Assembly (NCBI GenBank): GCA_009927065.1
Contig: RFNU01000134.1
Span: 1 to 22,866, forward strand
Length of the DNA stretch: 22,866 nucleotides
Direction of reading: 5' to 3'
Source: a bacterium
Lineage (GTDB): Bacteria > Pseudomonadota > Gammaproteobacteria > Berkiellales > Berkiellaceae
Shown here piece by piece: positions 16,561 to 22,813 of the stretch (its first letter is position 1; every line of letters starts with the position of its first letter). The position numbers were made by a program, and so were the translations under genes. The notes below the pieces were generated by a model, which had not been told where the DNA came from, did no database searches, and saw only the letters and a list, made by a program, of their open reading frames with translations.

Positions 16561-16745
16561 TATCAAAAATAGTATGTTAACCAATGCTCTGAGGGAGGGG
16601 TGCCAATAATCTTGCGTTAGAATAATGCTAACATGAACAGTGTAGTATGTGTAAACAAAAGATAGCGTTTTTTATTAAACAGGAGGTTGCGAGAAAGGCA
16701 GCGTAACAGCTGGAGGCTATCCCGATTATATCTCGCGTAATAACA
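16561..16745 (+). promoter_or_regulatory. Leader region of the AI-2E-family gene with hairpins
   Basis: Probably includes the left end of the TnpB-type element (small hairpin GTTAG/CTAAC at about 16616-16632). Further on, GCGAGA (16689-16694) pairs with TCTCGC (16731-16736) and encloses a small CAGC/GCTG hairpin, just ahead of the ATG at 16746. An AGGAGG run at 16681-16686 is too far from that ATG (about 60 bp) to serve it directly. It matches no riboswitch class known to me. Confidence 0.35.
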
Positions 16746-17795
16746 ATGAATGTGATACAAACTTGGTTTAAGCGATATTTATCTAGTCAGCAAGCAGTGG
16801 CGTTAATCCTGACTCTTGTGATGCTAACTTTTTTAGTAACACAGTTGGGAGATATATTGACCCCGTTTTTTGTAGGATTAATTATTGCTTATCTTTTACA
16901 ACACCCTATAAATTTATTAGCTAAAAAAACAAGTTACTCAACAGCAAGTATTATTGTCTTTACTGTGTTTAGCTCATTAGTGCTTACACTGATGATTATT
17001 ATCATGCCAGCTATTTTTTTGCAAATTGAACGATTAGGGATGGAGCTTCCTCATATTCTGGCTCAATTTAAAGCAGCTTTGATTGGGTTTGCTCAAAAAT
17101 ATCCAGCCATTTTGCCACAAGAGACTTTAAACAAGGCCTTAGGTTACTTGCAGCAAGGATCTGAAGTTGCATCACAGGAAATTTTAAAGATTTGTATCAA
17201 GATGATTCCTTCTGCATTAAGCTTTGCGGTAGGTATTGTTTTAATTCCTCTGATCGTTTTCTTTCTCAATAAAGATAAAGACTATTTGATTTCTGTCGTA
17301 GCGTCTGTTTATCCAAAAAAACGAGATAACCTTGTCTTGATAGTGAACGAAATTAATGAACAGATTGGAAATTATATTCGTGGCAAAGTCGTTCAGATGT
17401 GTATTGTAACCATACTTTGTGGAATCGTTTTTAAGTATTTTGCTTTAAAATATGCGCTGCTTTTTGCTTTTTCCATGGGAGTGAGTGTTTTTATTCCGTA
17501 TGTTGGCGCTGTTTTAGCAACAGCAGTATTTTTAATCGTAGCCTATGGGCAATTTGGCTTAACAACAACCTTGTGGCAAATTATTATAGCGTTCAGTGTG
17601 GTCCAAGTTCTTGATGCGAATATTTTAGTGCCGATTATTTTTTCAGAGGCTGTGTCCTTACATCCTATTTTTATTATTATTGCGATTATATTTTTTGGCG
17701 GTATTGGAGGTGTATTAGGAGTTTTTTTTGCAATTCCTTTGGCATCCATGATAAAAGCATTCATTATCTATTGGCCAGTTGAAGAACAACGATGA
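16746..17795 (+). CDS. AI-2E/PerM-family membrane transporter
   Basis: A 349-residue polytopic inner-membrane protein. The order of hydrophobic segments fits the AI-2E transporter (PerM/TqsA) family: paired spans near the N-terminus with PFFVGLIIAYLLQHPIN, a long soluble stretch (about 90-150), then spans with PLIVFFLNKDKD, a GNYIRGKVVQM motif, FIPYVGAVLAT, and FGGIGGVLGVFFAIPLASMIKAF near the C-terminus. Members export small molecules or ions; the substrate cannot be told from sequence. No proper ribosome-binding site is seen before the ATG, and a hairpin sits just upstream. The gene converges with a TetR-family gene across a shared terminator hairpin. Confidence 0.88.
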   Translation: MNVIQTWFKRYLSSQQAVALILTLVMLTFLVTQLGDILTPFFVGLIIAYLLQHPINLLAKKTSYSTASIIVFTVFSSLVLTLMIIIMPAIFLQIERLGMELPHILAQFKAALIGFAQKYPAILPQETLNKALGYLQQGSEVASQEILKICIKMIPSALSFAVGIVLIPLIVFFLNKDKDYLISVVASVYPKKRDNLVLIVNEINEQIGNYIRGKVVQMCIVTILCGIVFKYFALKYALLFAFSMGVSVFIPYVGAVLATAVFLIVAYGQFGLTTTLWQIIIAFSVVQVLDANILVPIIFSEAVSLHPIFIIIAIIFFGGIGGVLGVFFAIPLASMIKAFIIYWPVEEQR

Positions 17796-17805
17796 GAGAT
17801 GGCAG

Positions 17806-17832
17806 ATGCCTAGCCTATTTAGGCTAGGGCAT
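17806..17832. terminator. Bidirectional hairpin between the permease and TetR genes
   Basis: ATGCCTAGCC and GGCTAGGGCAT pair with one bulged base around a short A/T loop, giving a stem of ten or more pairs. It lies just after the permease stop and includes the last codons and stop of the convergent regulator gene. T-runs are short, so it is an inferred terminator. Confidence 0.55.
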
Positions 17833-18412
17833 GCTCATTGACGAATAATTCAAATAAATTTGAAAATTCTTTCTGTAACATATGAAGGTCATGATCGCTC
17901 ACAATCTCTGATTGACCTTTTAATGACAACATACACAGCCCTTGAGCTGAAGCCCATATTAACTTAGTAAGAGTACTCGCTTGCTGATAATCAGAATTCG
18001 TAGCTTGGCTTACCGTAGCTATCAATATGTTAAAAAGATGTGCAAATTTTTCTTGGTACCATGCGGGCACACCTTCTTTCTCAAGAATCCTTTCGACCAT
18101 AAGCAACCAGTCTTGGCGACTATTTAAGCAATAATTGATATAAAATCCAAAGAAATTTTTGATAGTAAATGGGTTCTCAGCAAAATATTCTGAAAAACAA
18201 ATTTCAAATTTATCTAATGCGCGAGATTTGAGATGTAACACAATATCATCAAGGCTTTCAAAGACATGGTACAGAGTTCCTGCGGTATATCCAATTTTAG
18301 CTGCGATATTACGAGCAGTGATATTATTCCTACCATCTTTGATGATGTCATATGCTGCTTGCAAAATAAGTTCTTTAAGCTCTTCTTGAGAGTGAAGATT
18401 ACGTCTACCCAT
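17819..18412 (-). CDS. TetR/AcrR-family transcriptional regulator
   Basis: 197 residues from the ATG at 18412 (MGRRNLHSQEELKEL), which has AAGGA seven bases upstream; an upstream in-frame TTG is less likely. The N-terminal helix-turn-helix reads ITARNIAAKIGYTAGTLYHVFESLDDIVLH, the usual TetR DNA-binding pattern with G-x-L-Y-x-x-F. The C-terminal ligand-binding part (about 60-197) is helical and diverse, so the effector is unknown. The gene converges with the AI-2E-type permease gene, which suggests but does not prove a link. A 27-bp palindrome just upstream is a candidate operator for autoregulation. Confidence 0.9.
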   Translation of the reverse strand: MGRRNLHSQEELKELILQAAYDIIKDGRNNITARNIAAKIGYTAGTLYHVFESLDDIVLHLKSRALDKFEICFSEYFAENPFTIKNFFGFYINYCLNSRQDWLLMVERILEKEGVPAWYQEKFAHLFNILIATVSQATNSDYQQASTLTKLIWASAQGLCMLSLKGQSEIVSDHDLHMLQKEFSNLFELFVNEHALA

Positions 18413-18430
18413 TAGACTGTCCTTTTTTTT

Positions 18431-18457
18431 AGTCAATATCTTGTCAGTATAGTAACT
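18431..18457. promoter_or_regulatory. Imperfect palindrome, candidate TetR operator
   Basis: The 27-bp sequence starting AGTCAATATCTTG and ending CAGTATAGTAACT is symmetrical in 9 of 13 pairs around a central T. It lies immediately before the ribosome-binding site of the TetR-family gene, where an autoregulatory operator is commonly found. It contains promoter-like TA-rich hexamers. No binding evidence exists. Confidence 0.4.
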
Positions 18458-18555
18458 TAAAAAAAAGTATTGAACAACAGTTAATATTATTTTTTTTAAT
18501 AATTTTTTTAATAAAAGTGTCTTTTTGCGGGAAAAAATTTAGTTTTTGATAAGAA

Positions 18556-18632
18556 TGGTGCGCCCGGAAGGGTTCGAACCTCCGACCTCTTGGTTCGTAG
18601 CCAAGTACTCTATCCAACTGAGCTACGGGCGC
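18556..18632 (-). tRNA. tRNA-Arg (anticodon ACG)
   Basis: Cloverleaf with acceptor GCGCCCG / CGGGCGC, discriminator A, and an encoded CCA (18556-18558). The anticodon stem CTTGG/CCAAG surrounds the loop CTACGAA, with anticodon ACG (read as ICG after deamination by TadA). The T-arm is GGAGG-TTCGAAC-CCTTC. It is 16 bp downstream of tRNA-Ser on the same strand, the same order as in the E. coli csrA-serV-argV region. Confidence 0.95.
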
Positions 18633-18648
18633 ACTATAAGGATGTAAT

Positions 18649-18735
18649 CGGAGAAAGAGGGATTCGAACCCTCGATGGGAATTACCCCATACTCCCTTAG
18701 CAGGGGAGCGCCTTCGACCACTCGGCCATTTCTCC
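18649..18735 (-). tRNA. tRNA-Ser (anticodon GCU)
   Basis: Acceptor GGAGAAA / TTTCTCC with discriminator G, D-arm GCCGAGTGGTCGAAGGC, anticodon stem CTCCC/GGGAG around CTGCTAA (anticodon GCT), a long variable arm ATGGG-GTAATT-CCCAT as expected for serine tRNAs, and T-arm GAGGG-TTCGAAT-CCCTC. CCA is not encoded. It is followed by tRNA-Arg, probably in one transcript. Confidence 0.95.
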
Positions 18736-18746
18736 AATTGATGCAT

Positions 18747-18752
18747 ATTCTA
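18747..18752 (-). promoter_or_regulatory. -10 element of the tRNA-Ser/tRNA-Arg unit
   Basis: TAGAAT on the minus strand ends 11 bp before the first base of tRNA-Ser. A -35 sequence 17 bp further (TTTCAT) is poor. Position and hexamer support a promoter for the two tRNAs. Confidence 0.45.
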
Positions 18753-18874
18753 ACACCTACATTTGAAAAATGAAAGGGGTTAAATATGATTATTTTTTTA
18801 CTGTGACAATATGTCTACCACTGAGGCTATACTGTCGCTTTTTGATAGAAAAATCAAGTCACCATCGTTGTGGC

Positions 18875-19035
18875 TATAAGATGGACAACATGTCCGTGTG
18901 CGTCTTTAGGGGGAGATCCCGATTAAAGCCAGTAGCGGTATGCTAGATCATGCAGTCGTGACGAAAGATCTATCAAGTCAGCCTAGTCGAGCGTAGCGAT
19001 TAGGGCCGCAGGACGCGGATACGGCAAGGAAAGAA
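18875..19035 (+). ncRNA. GC-rich, hairpin-dense segment; candidate structured RNA
   Basis: A 160-bp island clearly richer in GC than its AT-rich surroundings and without an intact ORF. In order it can form GGACaacatGTCC (18883-18895), CTTTAGGG-GGAGAT-CCC-GAT-TAAAG (18904-18928), TAGATC...GATCTA (18944-18972) with an inner GTC/GAC pair, CCTAGTCG-AGCGTAG-CGATTAGG (18982-19004), and CCGC-AGGAC-GCGG (19006-19018). GGA triplets lie in two of these loops and in nearby single strands, as in CsrA-binding RNAs; csrA itself is about 850 bp away. A TATAAG at 18875-18880 could be a -10, but no -35 is clear. It matches no RNA family recognised by eye. Strand and transcription are inferred. Confidence 0.35.
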
Positions 19036-19061
19036 TGTTATATGGCTGATCATATGAGTGG

Positions 19062-19108
19062 AAAAATAATCCCCCACGAGCATCATGTTAGCATGGTCAA
19101 TGGGGGAT
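19062..19108 (-). terminator. Strong terminator of the small glycine-rich protein gene
   Basis: ATCCCCCA (19069-19076) pairs perfectly with TGGGGGAT (19101-19108), and an inner CATG-TTAG-CATG extends the hairpin. On the minus strand it is followed by TTATTTTT. It begins 7 bp after the stop of the gene at 19115-19414, so it is an intrinsic terminator for that gene. Confidence 0.75.
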
Positions 19109-19114
19109 ATGTTA

Positions 19115-19414
19115 CTAGAACCTTAAAGGAGCTTCATGATCGTACATAAGAGATTCATAATATTGTTGAGATTGGGGATTATTATGATTTCTTGACGAAA
19201 GAGATGCCATATAAAATCCCTGGACAGCTCCAATAAAAGCCCCAACTGGTCCACAAATGATCAGGCCAATAAGACCCCCTATTGAAGCTACCTGGCCTTT
19301 TTTCAAAGCGTCATCATAAGGGGAAGGATGGTAATGATAATGCGCGTTATCATAATTGTAATGATTATTGCCAGCTTTAATAATATAAAATGATTGTATA
19401 GCGATTTTTTTCAT
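19115..19414 (-). CDS. Small glycine-rich, bacteriocin-like protein
   Basis: A 99-residue protein starting at ATG 19414; no convincing ribosome-binding site is seen. The N-terminus MKKIAIQSFYIIKAGN is followed by an aromatic/histidine-rich stretch (NYDNAHYHYHP). The core is a hydrophobic segment with repeated small-residue spacing, VASIGGLIGLIICGPVGAF and then IGAVQGF, and the tail is polar. Gly-rich amphipathic cores with GxxxG-like spacing occur in class II bacteriocins and in small membrane-active or glycine-zipper proteins. A strong terminator directly follows. No family could be named. It is inserted between csrA and the tRNA-Ser gene. Confidence 0.6.
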   Translation of the reverse strand: MKKIAIQSFYIIKAGNNHYNYDNAHYHYHPSPYDDALKKGQVASIGGLIGLIICGPVGAFIGAVQGFYMASLSSRNHNNPQSQQYYESLMYDHEAPLRF

Positions 19415-19875
19415 AATATAGCGTAGAAATCACCTACACGAGCAGGTGAAGGAAACGCGACTCCCTATTTGTGTAATGAGAAAGATGAATACGTTAGACA
19501 CAGAACAATAAAAACTTTGTCAGAGTTGATTTTTATGTGTTTGTGTTAAAGTGAATTCTAAAAGTGTCGTCATGCTAGCAAATCTTCAGGACTGACTCAA
19601 TGTCATCAATGCTGTAAAGATTATATTTTCCATAAAGGAAATAATAGATTCGATGTAGCTTAATCAGAAGCCGACTGATTGATGGTAGGGTTTGTTCACA
19701 CATGAAAAGGGGAAAGGCGCTGATGTTGACTTGTGCCGCGGATAATCAATAACATTAGACCGAATTCAATTCTTTATCATAAAAGTTTAGTAGGCTCTCT
19801 TTTTTCTCAAGAGCACAGCGAATCAACTTCTGACATTACAATCAGGCATAACGATCAAAAGTTGATTCTCAGCTT
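19415..19875. other. Spacer downstream of csrA
   Basis: About 460 bp without a gene. It contains a perfect 9-bp inverted repeat AATCAACTT / AAGTTGATT (19821-19867) with an inner CTGA/TCAG pair just past the csrA stop, and a weaker hairpin GCTCT/AGAGC (about 19794-19814). Either could end csrA transcription, though neither has a good T-run. Short imperfect repeats (TCACCT/AGGTGA near 19431-19450) lie by the start of the small glycine-rich gene. Confidence 0.45.
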
Positions 19876-20085
19876 TTATTCATCGTTTGAATCGGGGTGA
19901 TCAGTCGCATCTTTTCCTGTTTGTTCTTTGATTCTTTTATAAATTTCTTCGCGATGAACTGAAACATTTTTGGGTGCTTTAATACCTAAACGTACTTGAT
20001 TGCCTTTTACACCAAGGACAGCAATTTCAACTTCCTCTTCCCCGATGATCACTATTTCGCCAACTCTGCGAGTTAGAATTAACAT
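19876..20085 (-). CDS. csrA: Carbon storage regulator CsrA
   Basis: A 69-residue RNA-binding dimer that recognises GGA motifs in hairpin loops and blocks or enhances translation of target mRNAs. It begins MLILTRRVGEIVIIG and continues with VKGNQVRLGIKAPKNVSVHREEIYKRI; the conserved L4, R6 and R44 (in VHREEIY) are present. The C-terminal tail is acidic, as is common. AGGAG lies seven bases before the ATG at 20085. The order csrA, tRNA-Ser(GCU), tRNA-Arg(ACG) on one strand is conserved with E. coli, but about 1.1 kb has been inserted before the tRNAs. Confidence 0.97.
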   Translation of the reverse strand: MLILTRRVGEIVIIGEEEVEIAVLGVKGNQVRLGIKAPKNVSVHREEIYKRIKEQTGKDATDHPDSNDE

Positions 20086-20108
20086 AATCGACTCCTAAAT
20101 TGTAATGT

Positions 20109-20450
20109 CTAAAGAAGCATCTTCTGGGGCTCATCCTTGATAGCTAATGGATTTAACACATATTGGTTGAGCTTTAAATTATCTTCATGATTTATATCGA
20201 CAAAAAAAACAATTACTTTAAACATGATCTGTGTGGCTAATGGGGGCAGCATCGGCGCTTGTTTTTTACTGATGCAATATTCATTTTTTTTAATCGCATT
20301 AAAATCAGGATTACAGTCATTTTTTATTAAAGATTCATGTATGTAGAGATGAGTAATTTGAACAATTATATACCCATTTAGAAACTCACTCTTTGATTCT
20401 AGTGCAATACAATCGGCTAAACAAGGCTCGAGGCCGATTTTAGCAAACAA
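20109..20450 (-). CDS. Hypothetical protein upstream of csrA
   Basis: An open frame of up to 113 codons on the csrA strand, ending 23 bp before csrA. The only early start is a TTG at 20450 without a clear ribosome-binding site; a stop lies three codons further upstream. The residue pattern (LNGYIIVQITHLYIHESLI, MFKVIVFFVDINHED) resembles a folded beta-rich protein with four cysteines, but no family is recognised. It may be a real gene, a 5'-truncated remnant, or a chance frame covering the csrA leader. Confidence is low. Confidence 0.35.
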   Translation of the reverse strand: MFAKIGLEPCLADCIALESKSEFLNGYIIVQITHLYIHESLIKNDCNPDFNAIKKNEYCISKKQAPMLPPLATQIMFKVIVFFVDINHEDNLKLNQYVLNPLAIKDEPQKMLL

Positions 20451-20472
20451 ACTAACTTAATCATGGGGATAT

Positions 20473-20511
20473 AAAAAACCGCCTTAATTTTTAGGAAGTA
20501 AGACGGTTTGA
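20473..20511 (-). terminator. Intrinsic terminator of the dapA-lipoprotein operon
   Basis: On the minus strand AAACCGTCTTA pairs with TAAGGCGGTTT with a single mismatch, around a loop CTTCCTAAAAAT, followed by a run of T. It lies directly after the small lipoprotein gene. A textbook rho-independent terminator. Confidence 0.85.
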
Positions 20512-20525
20512 CGTCATTTCATCTT

Positions 20526-20738
20526 TTATTTATTAAAATAGTCATCAAGTTCTTTAGGAATCTTGTTATCAGCTTTAGTATTATAAATTTCAGGAAAATG
20601 AGCTGGATAATCAAAAACAGAAGCTTTTCTTGGAGCTAGAGATGTAGAAACAATAGCTTGTAATTCTGGGTGTACTTGAGAAGCACACCCTGCTAAAAAG
20701 ACTAGGGTGATTGTCATAACATAAAGACATGGTCTCAT
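20526..20738 (-). CDS. Small lipoprotein at the bamC position
   Basis: A 70-residue product from the ATG at 20738 (MRPCLYVM), chosen because AAAGGA lies eight bases upstream; two earlier ATGs have none. It has a signal peptide and lipobox LAGC, with the lipid-modified Cys at residue 18 (CASQVHPELQAI), and then about 50 polar residues without obvious domains. In E. coli the gene directly after dapA is bamC, a lipoprotein of the outer-membrane assembly machine with a flexible N-terminus and two helix-grip domains. This protein keeps the place and the lipid anchor but is far too short. It could be a reduced BamC or an unrelated lipoprotein. Confidence 0.7.
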   Translation of the reverse strand: MRPCLYVMTITLVFLAGCASQVHPELQAIVSTSLAPRKASVFDYPAHFPEIYNTKADNKIPKELDDYFNK

Positions 20739-20798
20739 AAGCAAATCCTTTTTCATAATGATCATTAATCATACAATAACACTTTTCTTTTAGGGAAG

Positions 20799-21653
20799 TT
20801 ACCCGACTAATGGTAACGCTGTTATCTTATCTTGCATTTCTAGACTAAAATGGTCAAAAACATTTAATATTTGCTGATGAGTTTTAGCAGGGAGCTGTCC
20901 TAAGGGTTCTCTAGCAGCATTTTCCGCGATCAGTTTGTGATGATGCATGAGTGTTTTGATAACTAAGGGATTAGTAGCCATATTCAAGATTTTTTGCCAT
21001 GAGCTCCAATCAAAATAAGCAGATTTTTTTGAAAACTCTTTTGGATAAAGGTTGCCACCAACATTAATACTTGATGTCACTAGCGGTGAAGATAAAAATT
21101 CATCATCTCCTGCAAAACGAATGATATTAGGCAAATAGAAATATTTTTCAAAATTGTCCCATCGTGTTTCTTTGATGCCAATCAATGTTGGGTGATCACT
21201 GATAAATTCCATGATTTCTTGAGTGAATATAATGTTATTCCGAGAAGGGATATGATATACAATAATCGGTATTGGACTGATAGCTGCACAACTTTCAAAA
21301 AATCTTATCACTTGGTGCTCATTCAGTTTTAAGTAAGAGGGCGCTGCGATTAACAAGCCAGCAATATGCTCGATATGATCTTCAAAGCAAGAAAGCATCT
21401 GTTCTAAACCAGCCGCACTCCATATTGGTGCATTTACAATGATTGGCTTTGAAAATTCTTGATGAACAATTTCGAAAATCTTTCTTTGCTCTTGAAGAGT
21501 GATTAACCAGCCTTCACCTGTAGATCCAGATAACACCAATCCATCAGAATAATGCATATGCATTCGTGCTAACTGACTTATTTCAATAAAATTTATTGAT
21601 TTATCTTTATTATATGGAGTAATAAGTGCTGGAAAACTTCCATGAAATTTCAT
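20799..21653 (-). CDS. dapA: 4-hydroxy-tetrahydrodipicolinate synthase (DapA family)
   Basis: Condenses pyruvate with aspartate semialdehyde in the lysine/diaminopimelate pathway. 284 residues (E. coli 292). A TIM-barrel aldolase with GSFPALITPYNKD at the start, the GSTGE pyruvate-binding loop (GTTGE in many), the catalytic Tyr in IIVYHIPSRNN with the conserved Arg of PSR, and the Schiff-base Lys in LIGIKET. The family's PYYN segment reads PSYL, keeping the second Tyr. The sequence is rather divergent from the E. coli enzyme, so another N-acetylneuraminate-lyase-family reaction is not excluded; the gcvR/lipoprotein context favours dapA. AAGGA lies eight bases before the ATG. Confidence 0.88.
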   Translation of the reverse strand: MKFHGSFPALITPYNKDKSINFIEISQLARMHMHYSDGLVLSGSTGEGWLITLQEQRKIFEIVHQEFSKPIIVNAPIWSAAGLEQMLSCFEDHIEHIAGLLIAAPSYLKLNEHQVIRFFESCAAISPIPIIVYHIPSRNNIIFTQEIMEFISDHPTLIGIKETRWDNFEKYFYLPNIIRFAGDDEFLSSPLVTSSINVGGNLYPKEFSKKSAYFDWSSWQKILNMATNPLVIKTLMHHHKLIAENAAREPLGQLPAKTHQQILNVFDHFSLEMQDKITALPLVG

Positions 21654-21692
21654 ATTATATTCCTTATATTATTCAAAAATAACGAGTGAATT

Positions 21693-22226
21693 ATGAGTGC
21701 AGATACGCTGTCATTTTCGATTGCATCAAAATCACATGATAAAGTGATGTTAGCTATCGGGCAACTCCTTTCTCAAGTTAAAGCAACTTTGAAAGAGTTA
21801 ACAGTTCGTGCTTATGATGATTGCTATCAAATTTGGGGATCGATTGAAGGTAGTTGGACTGCTTTAGCTAAGTTCGAAGTCCAGTTACAACGCTTGGAAA
21901 AAAAACAAGGTTGGACTATACAGTCTTGGAGGCCTCACAGAAAAGATAAGCCTATCGGTCTGCCTTATGTTCTGGAAGCGACTTTTATAGAAGATGATTC
22001 ACAAACGATGGCTTTACTATTAGGGCTCTTTAGTGAGCTTAATATTTTTATTGATGGTATTGATTATCAATTAACACCACTGGATAATCAAAAACATAGC
22101 ATCGCTAAAATCCAATTTAAACTAAAATTACCATTAACTGTTAATGTCCAATATGTTCGCGAAAAATTTTATGGATTATGCGATGATCTGAATATTGATG
22201 GTTCATTAGAATTATGTCAGGGATGA
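21693..22226 (+). CDS. gcvR: GcvR-like ACT-domain regulatory protein
   Basis: A 177-residue protein with two ACT-like halves. Matches to GcvR include the GSWTALAKFE segment (E. coli GSWNAIT), a central linker before LPYVLEATFIEDDSQTMALL, LFSELNIFIDGI in the second ACT domain, and a C-terminal LNIDGSLEL (E. coli LNAQGSINV). In E. coli GcvR binds GcvA and represses the glycine-cleavage operon. gcvR is divergent from dapA there as here, with only 39 bp between them. The ATG at 21693 has a weak GAGTGA upstream. No gcvA or gcv operon is visible, so the partner is unknown. Confidence 0.82.
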   Translation: MSADTLSFSIASKSHDKVMLAIGQLLSQVKATLKELTVRAYDDCYQIWGSIEGSWTALAKFEVQLQRLEKKQGWTIQSWRPHRKDKPIGLPYVLEATFIEDDSQTMALLLGLFSELNIFIDGIDYQLTPLDNQKHSIAKIQFKLKLPLTVNVQYVREKFYGLCDDLNIDGSLELCQG

Positions 22227-22687
22227 TTAATTTTTTAGAATATTTTTTTCACATCTTTTTTCAAACAACTTTTTTAAAAACGATCTTATTCATATTGACA
22301 CTGATGATCAATAAGACTTTTATGTTTTATCTTGATTCTGTTTTAACACGCGGATTACTCATGTCAGCATTAGAAAAACATGCATATGCAGTTTGCCCAT
22401 GGGATCTTAATAATCACGAGTGTATCGAACAAAGTGATAAACTGGCTTTAGTTGATCATCGCAATCAAATTGTTACTCTTATTCCGTTGCTGCCCAAAAC
22501 AGAGTGCATCATGCGTAGTTTTTCACCCAAAGAGCATCAATTAATTTTAAATCTTGGTCAGCATGCTGTAGTGAATGGCACATTGACTTTAAGACATATG
22601 ATCAGTGAGATAACTGTGAAAATTTCAGTAGTGGGTAGTTTAAAGATCCAACAGCGCTTTATTCATCAACCTTTCTTCCGATTCTAA
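22223..22687 (+). CDS. Hypothetical protein with a hydrophobic N-terminus, coupled to gcvR
   Basis: 154 residues from the ATG at 22223, which overlaps the gcvR stop as ATGA; an ATG nine bases earlier is also possible. The first 50 residues are strongly hydrophobic (FLEYFFHIFFQTTFLKTILF, then FILTLMI), suggesting one or two membrane spans. The rest is soluble and beta-rich (DKLALVDHRNQIVTLIPLLP, VVNGTLTLRHMI, ITVKISVVGSLKIQQRF). No family is recognised. Coupling to gcvR suggests joint expression. Confidence 0.65.
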   Translation: MINFLEYFFHIFFQTTFLKTILFILTLMINKTFMFYLDSVLTRGLLMSALEKHAYAVCPWDLNNHECIEQSDKLALVDHRNQIVTLIPLLPKTECIMRSFSPKEHQLILNLGQHAVVNGTLTLRHMISEITVKISVVGSLKIQQRFIHQPFFRF

Positions 22688-22774
22688 GTGCTATGGAGAT
22701 TGTTAACGCAAACCCATCAGCGTTACAACATAATCGATAAAAAAAGATCGAACCGTATTATTTCGAAGCAACCA

Positions 22775-22805
22775 TTGCTCCTTGTTTACATGATAACAAA
22801 GGAGC
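22775..22805 (+). promoter_or_regulatory. Hairpin sequestering the ribosome-binding site of the next gene
   Basis: GCTCCTTGTT pairs with AACAAAGGAGC (one bulge) around the loop TACATGAT. The 3' arm contains AAAGGAG, the Shine-Dalgarno sequence of the gene starting at 22814. In the folded form that site would be hidden. No T-run follows, so it is not a normal terminator. Confidence 0.5.
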
Positions 22806-22813
22806 GTTCTGTG

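Noticed and set aside
18444..18746. 100-codon open frame on the minus strand
   Set aside because: It runs straight through tRNA-Arg and tRNA-Ser, whose cloverleafs explain the sequence.
18941..19148. Plus-strand frame reading MLDHAVVTKDLSSQ onward
   Set aside because: It has an in-frame TAG, crosses the hairpin-dense segment and the terminator, and overlaps the end of the minus-strand gene. Probably chance.
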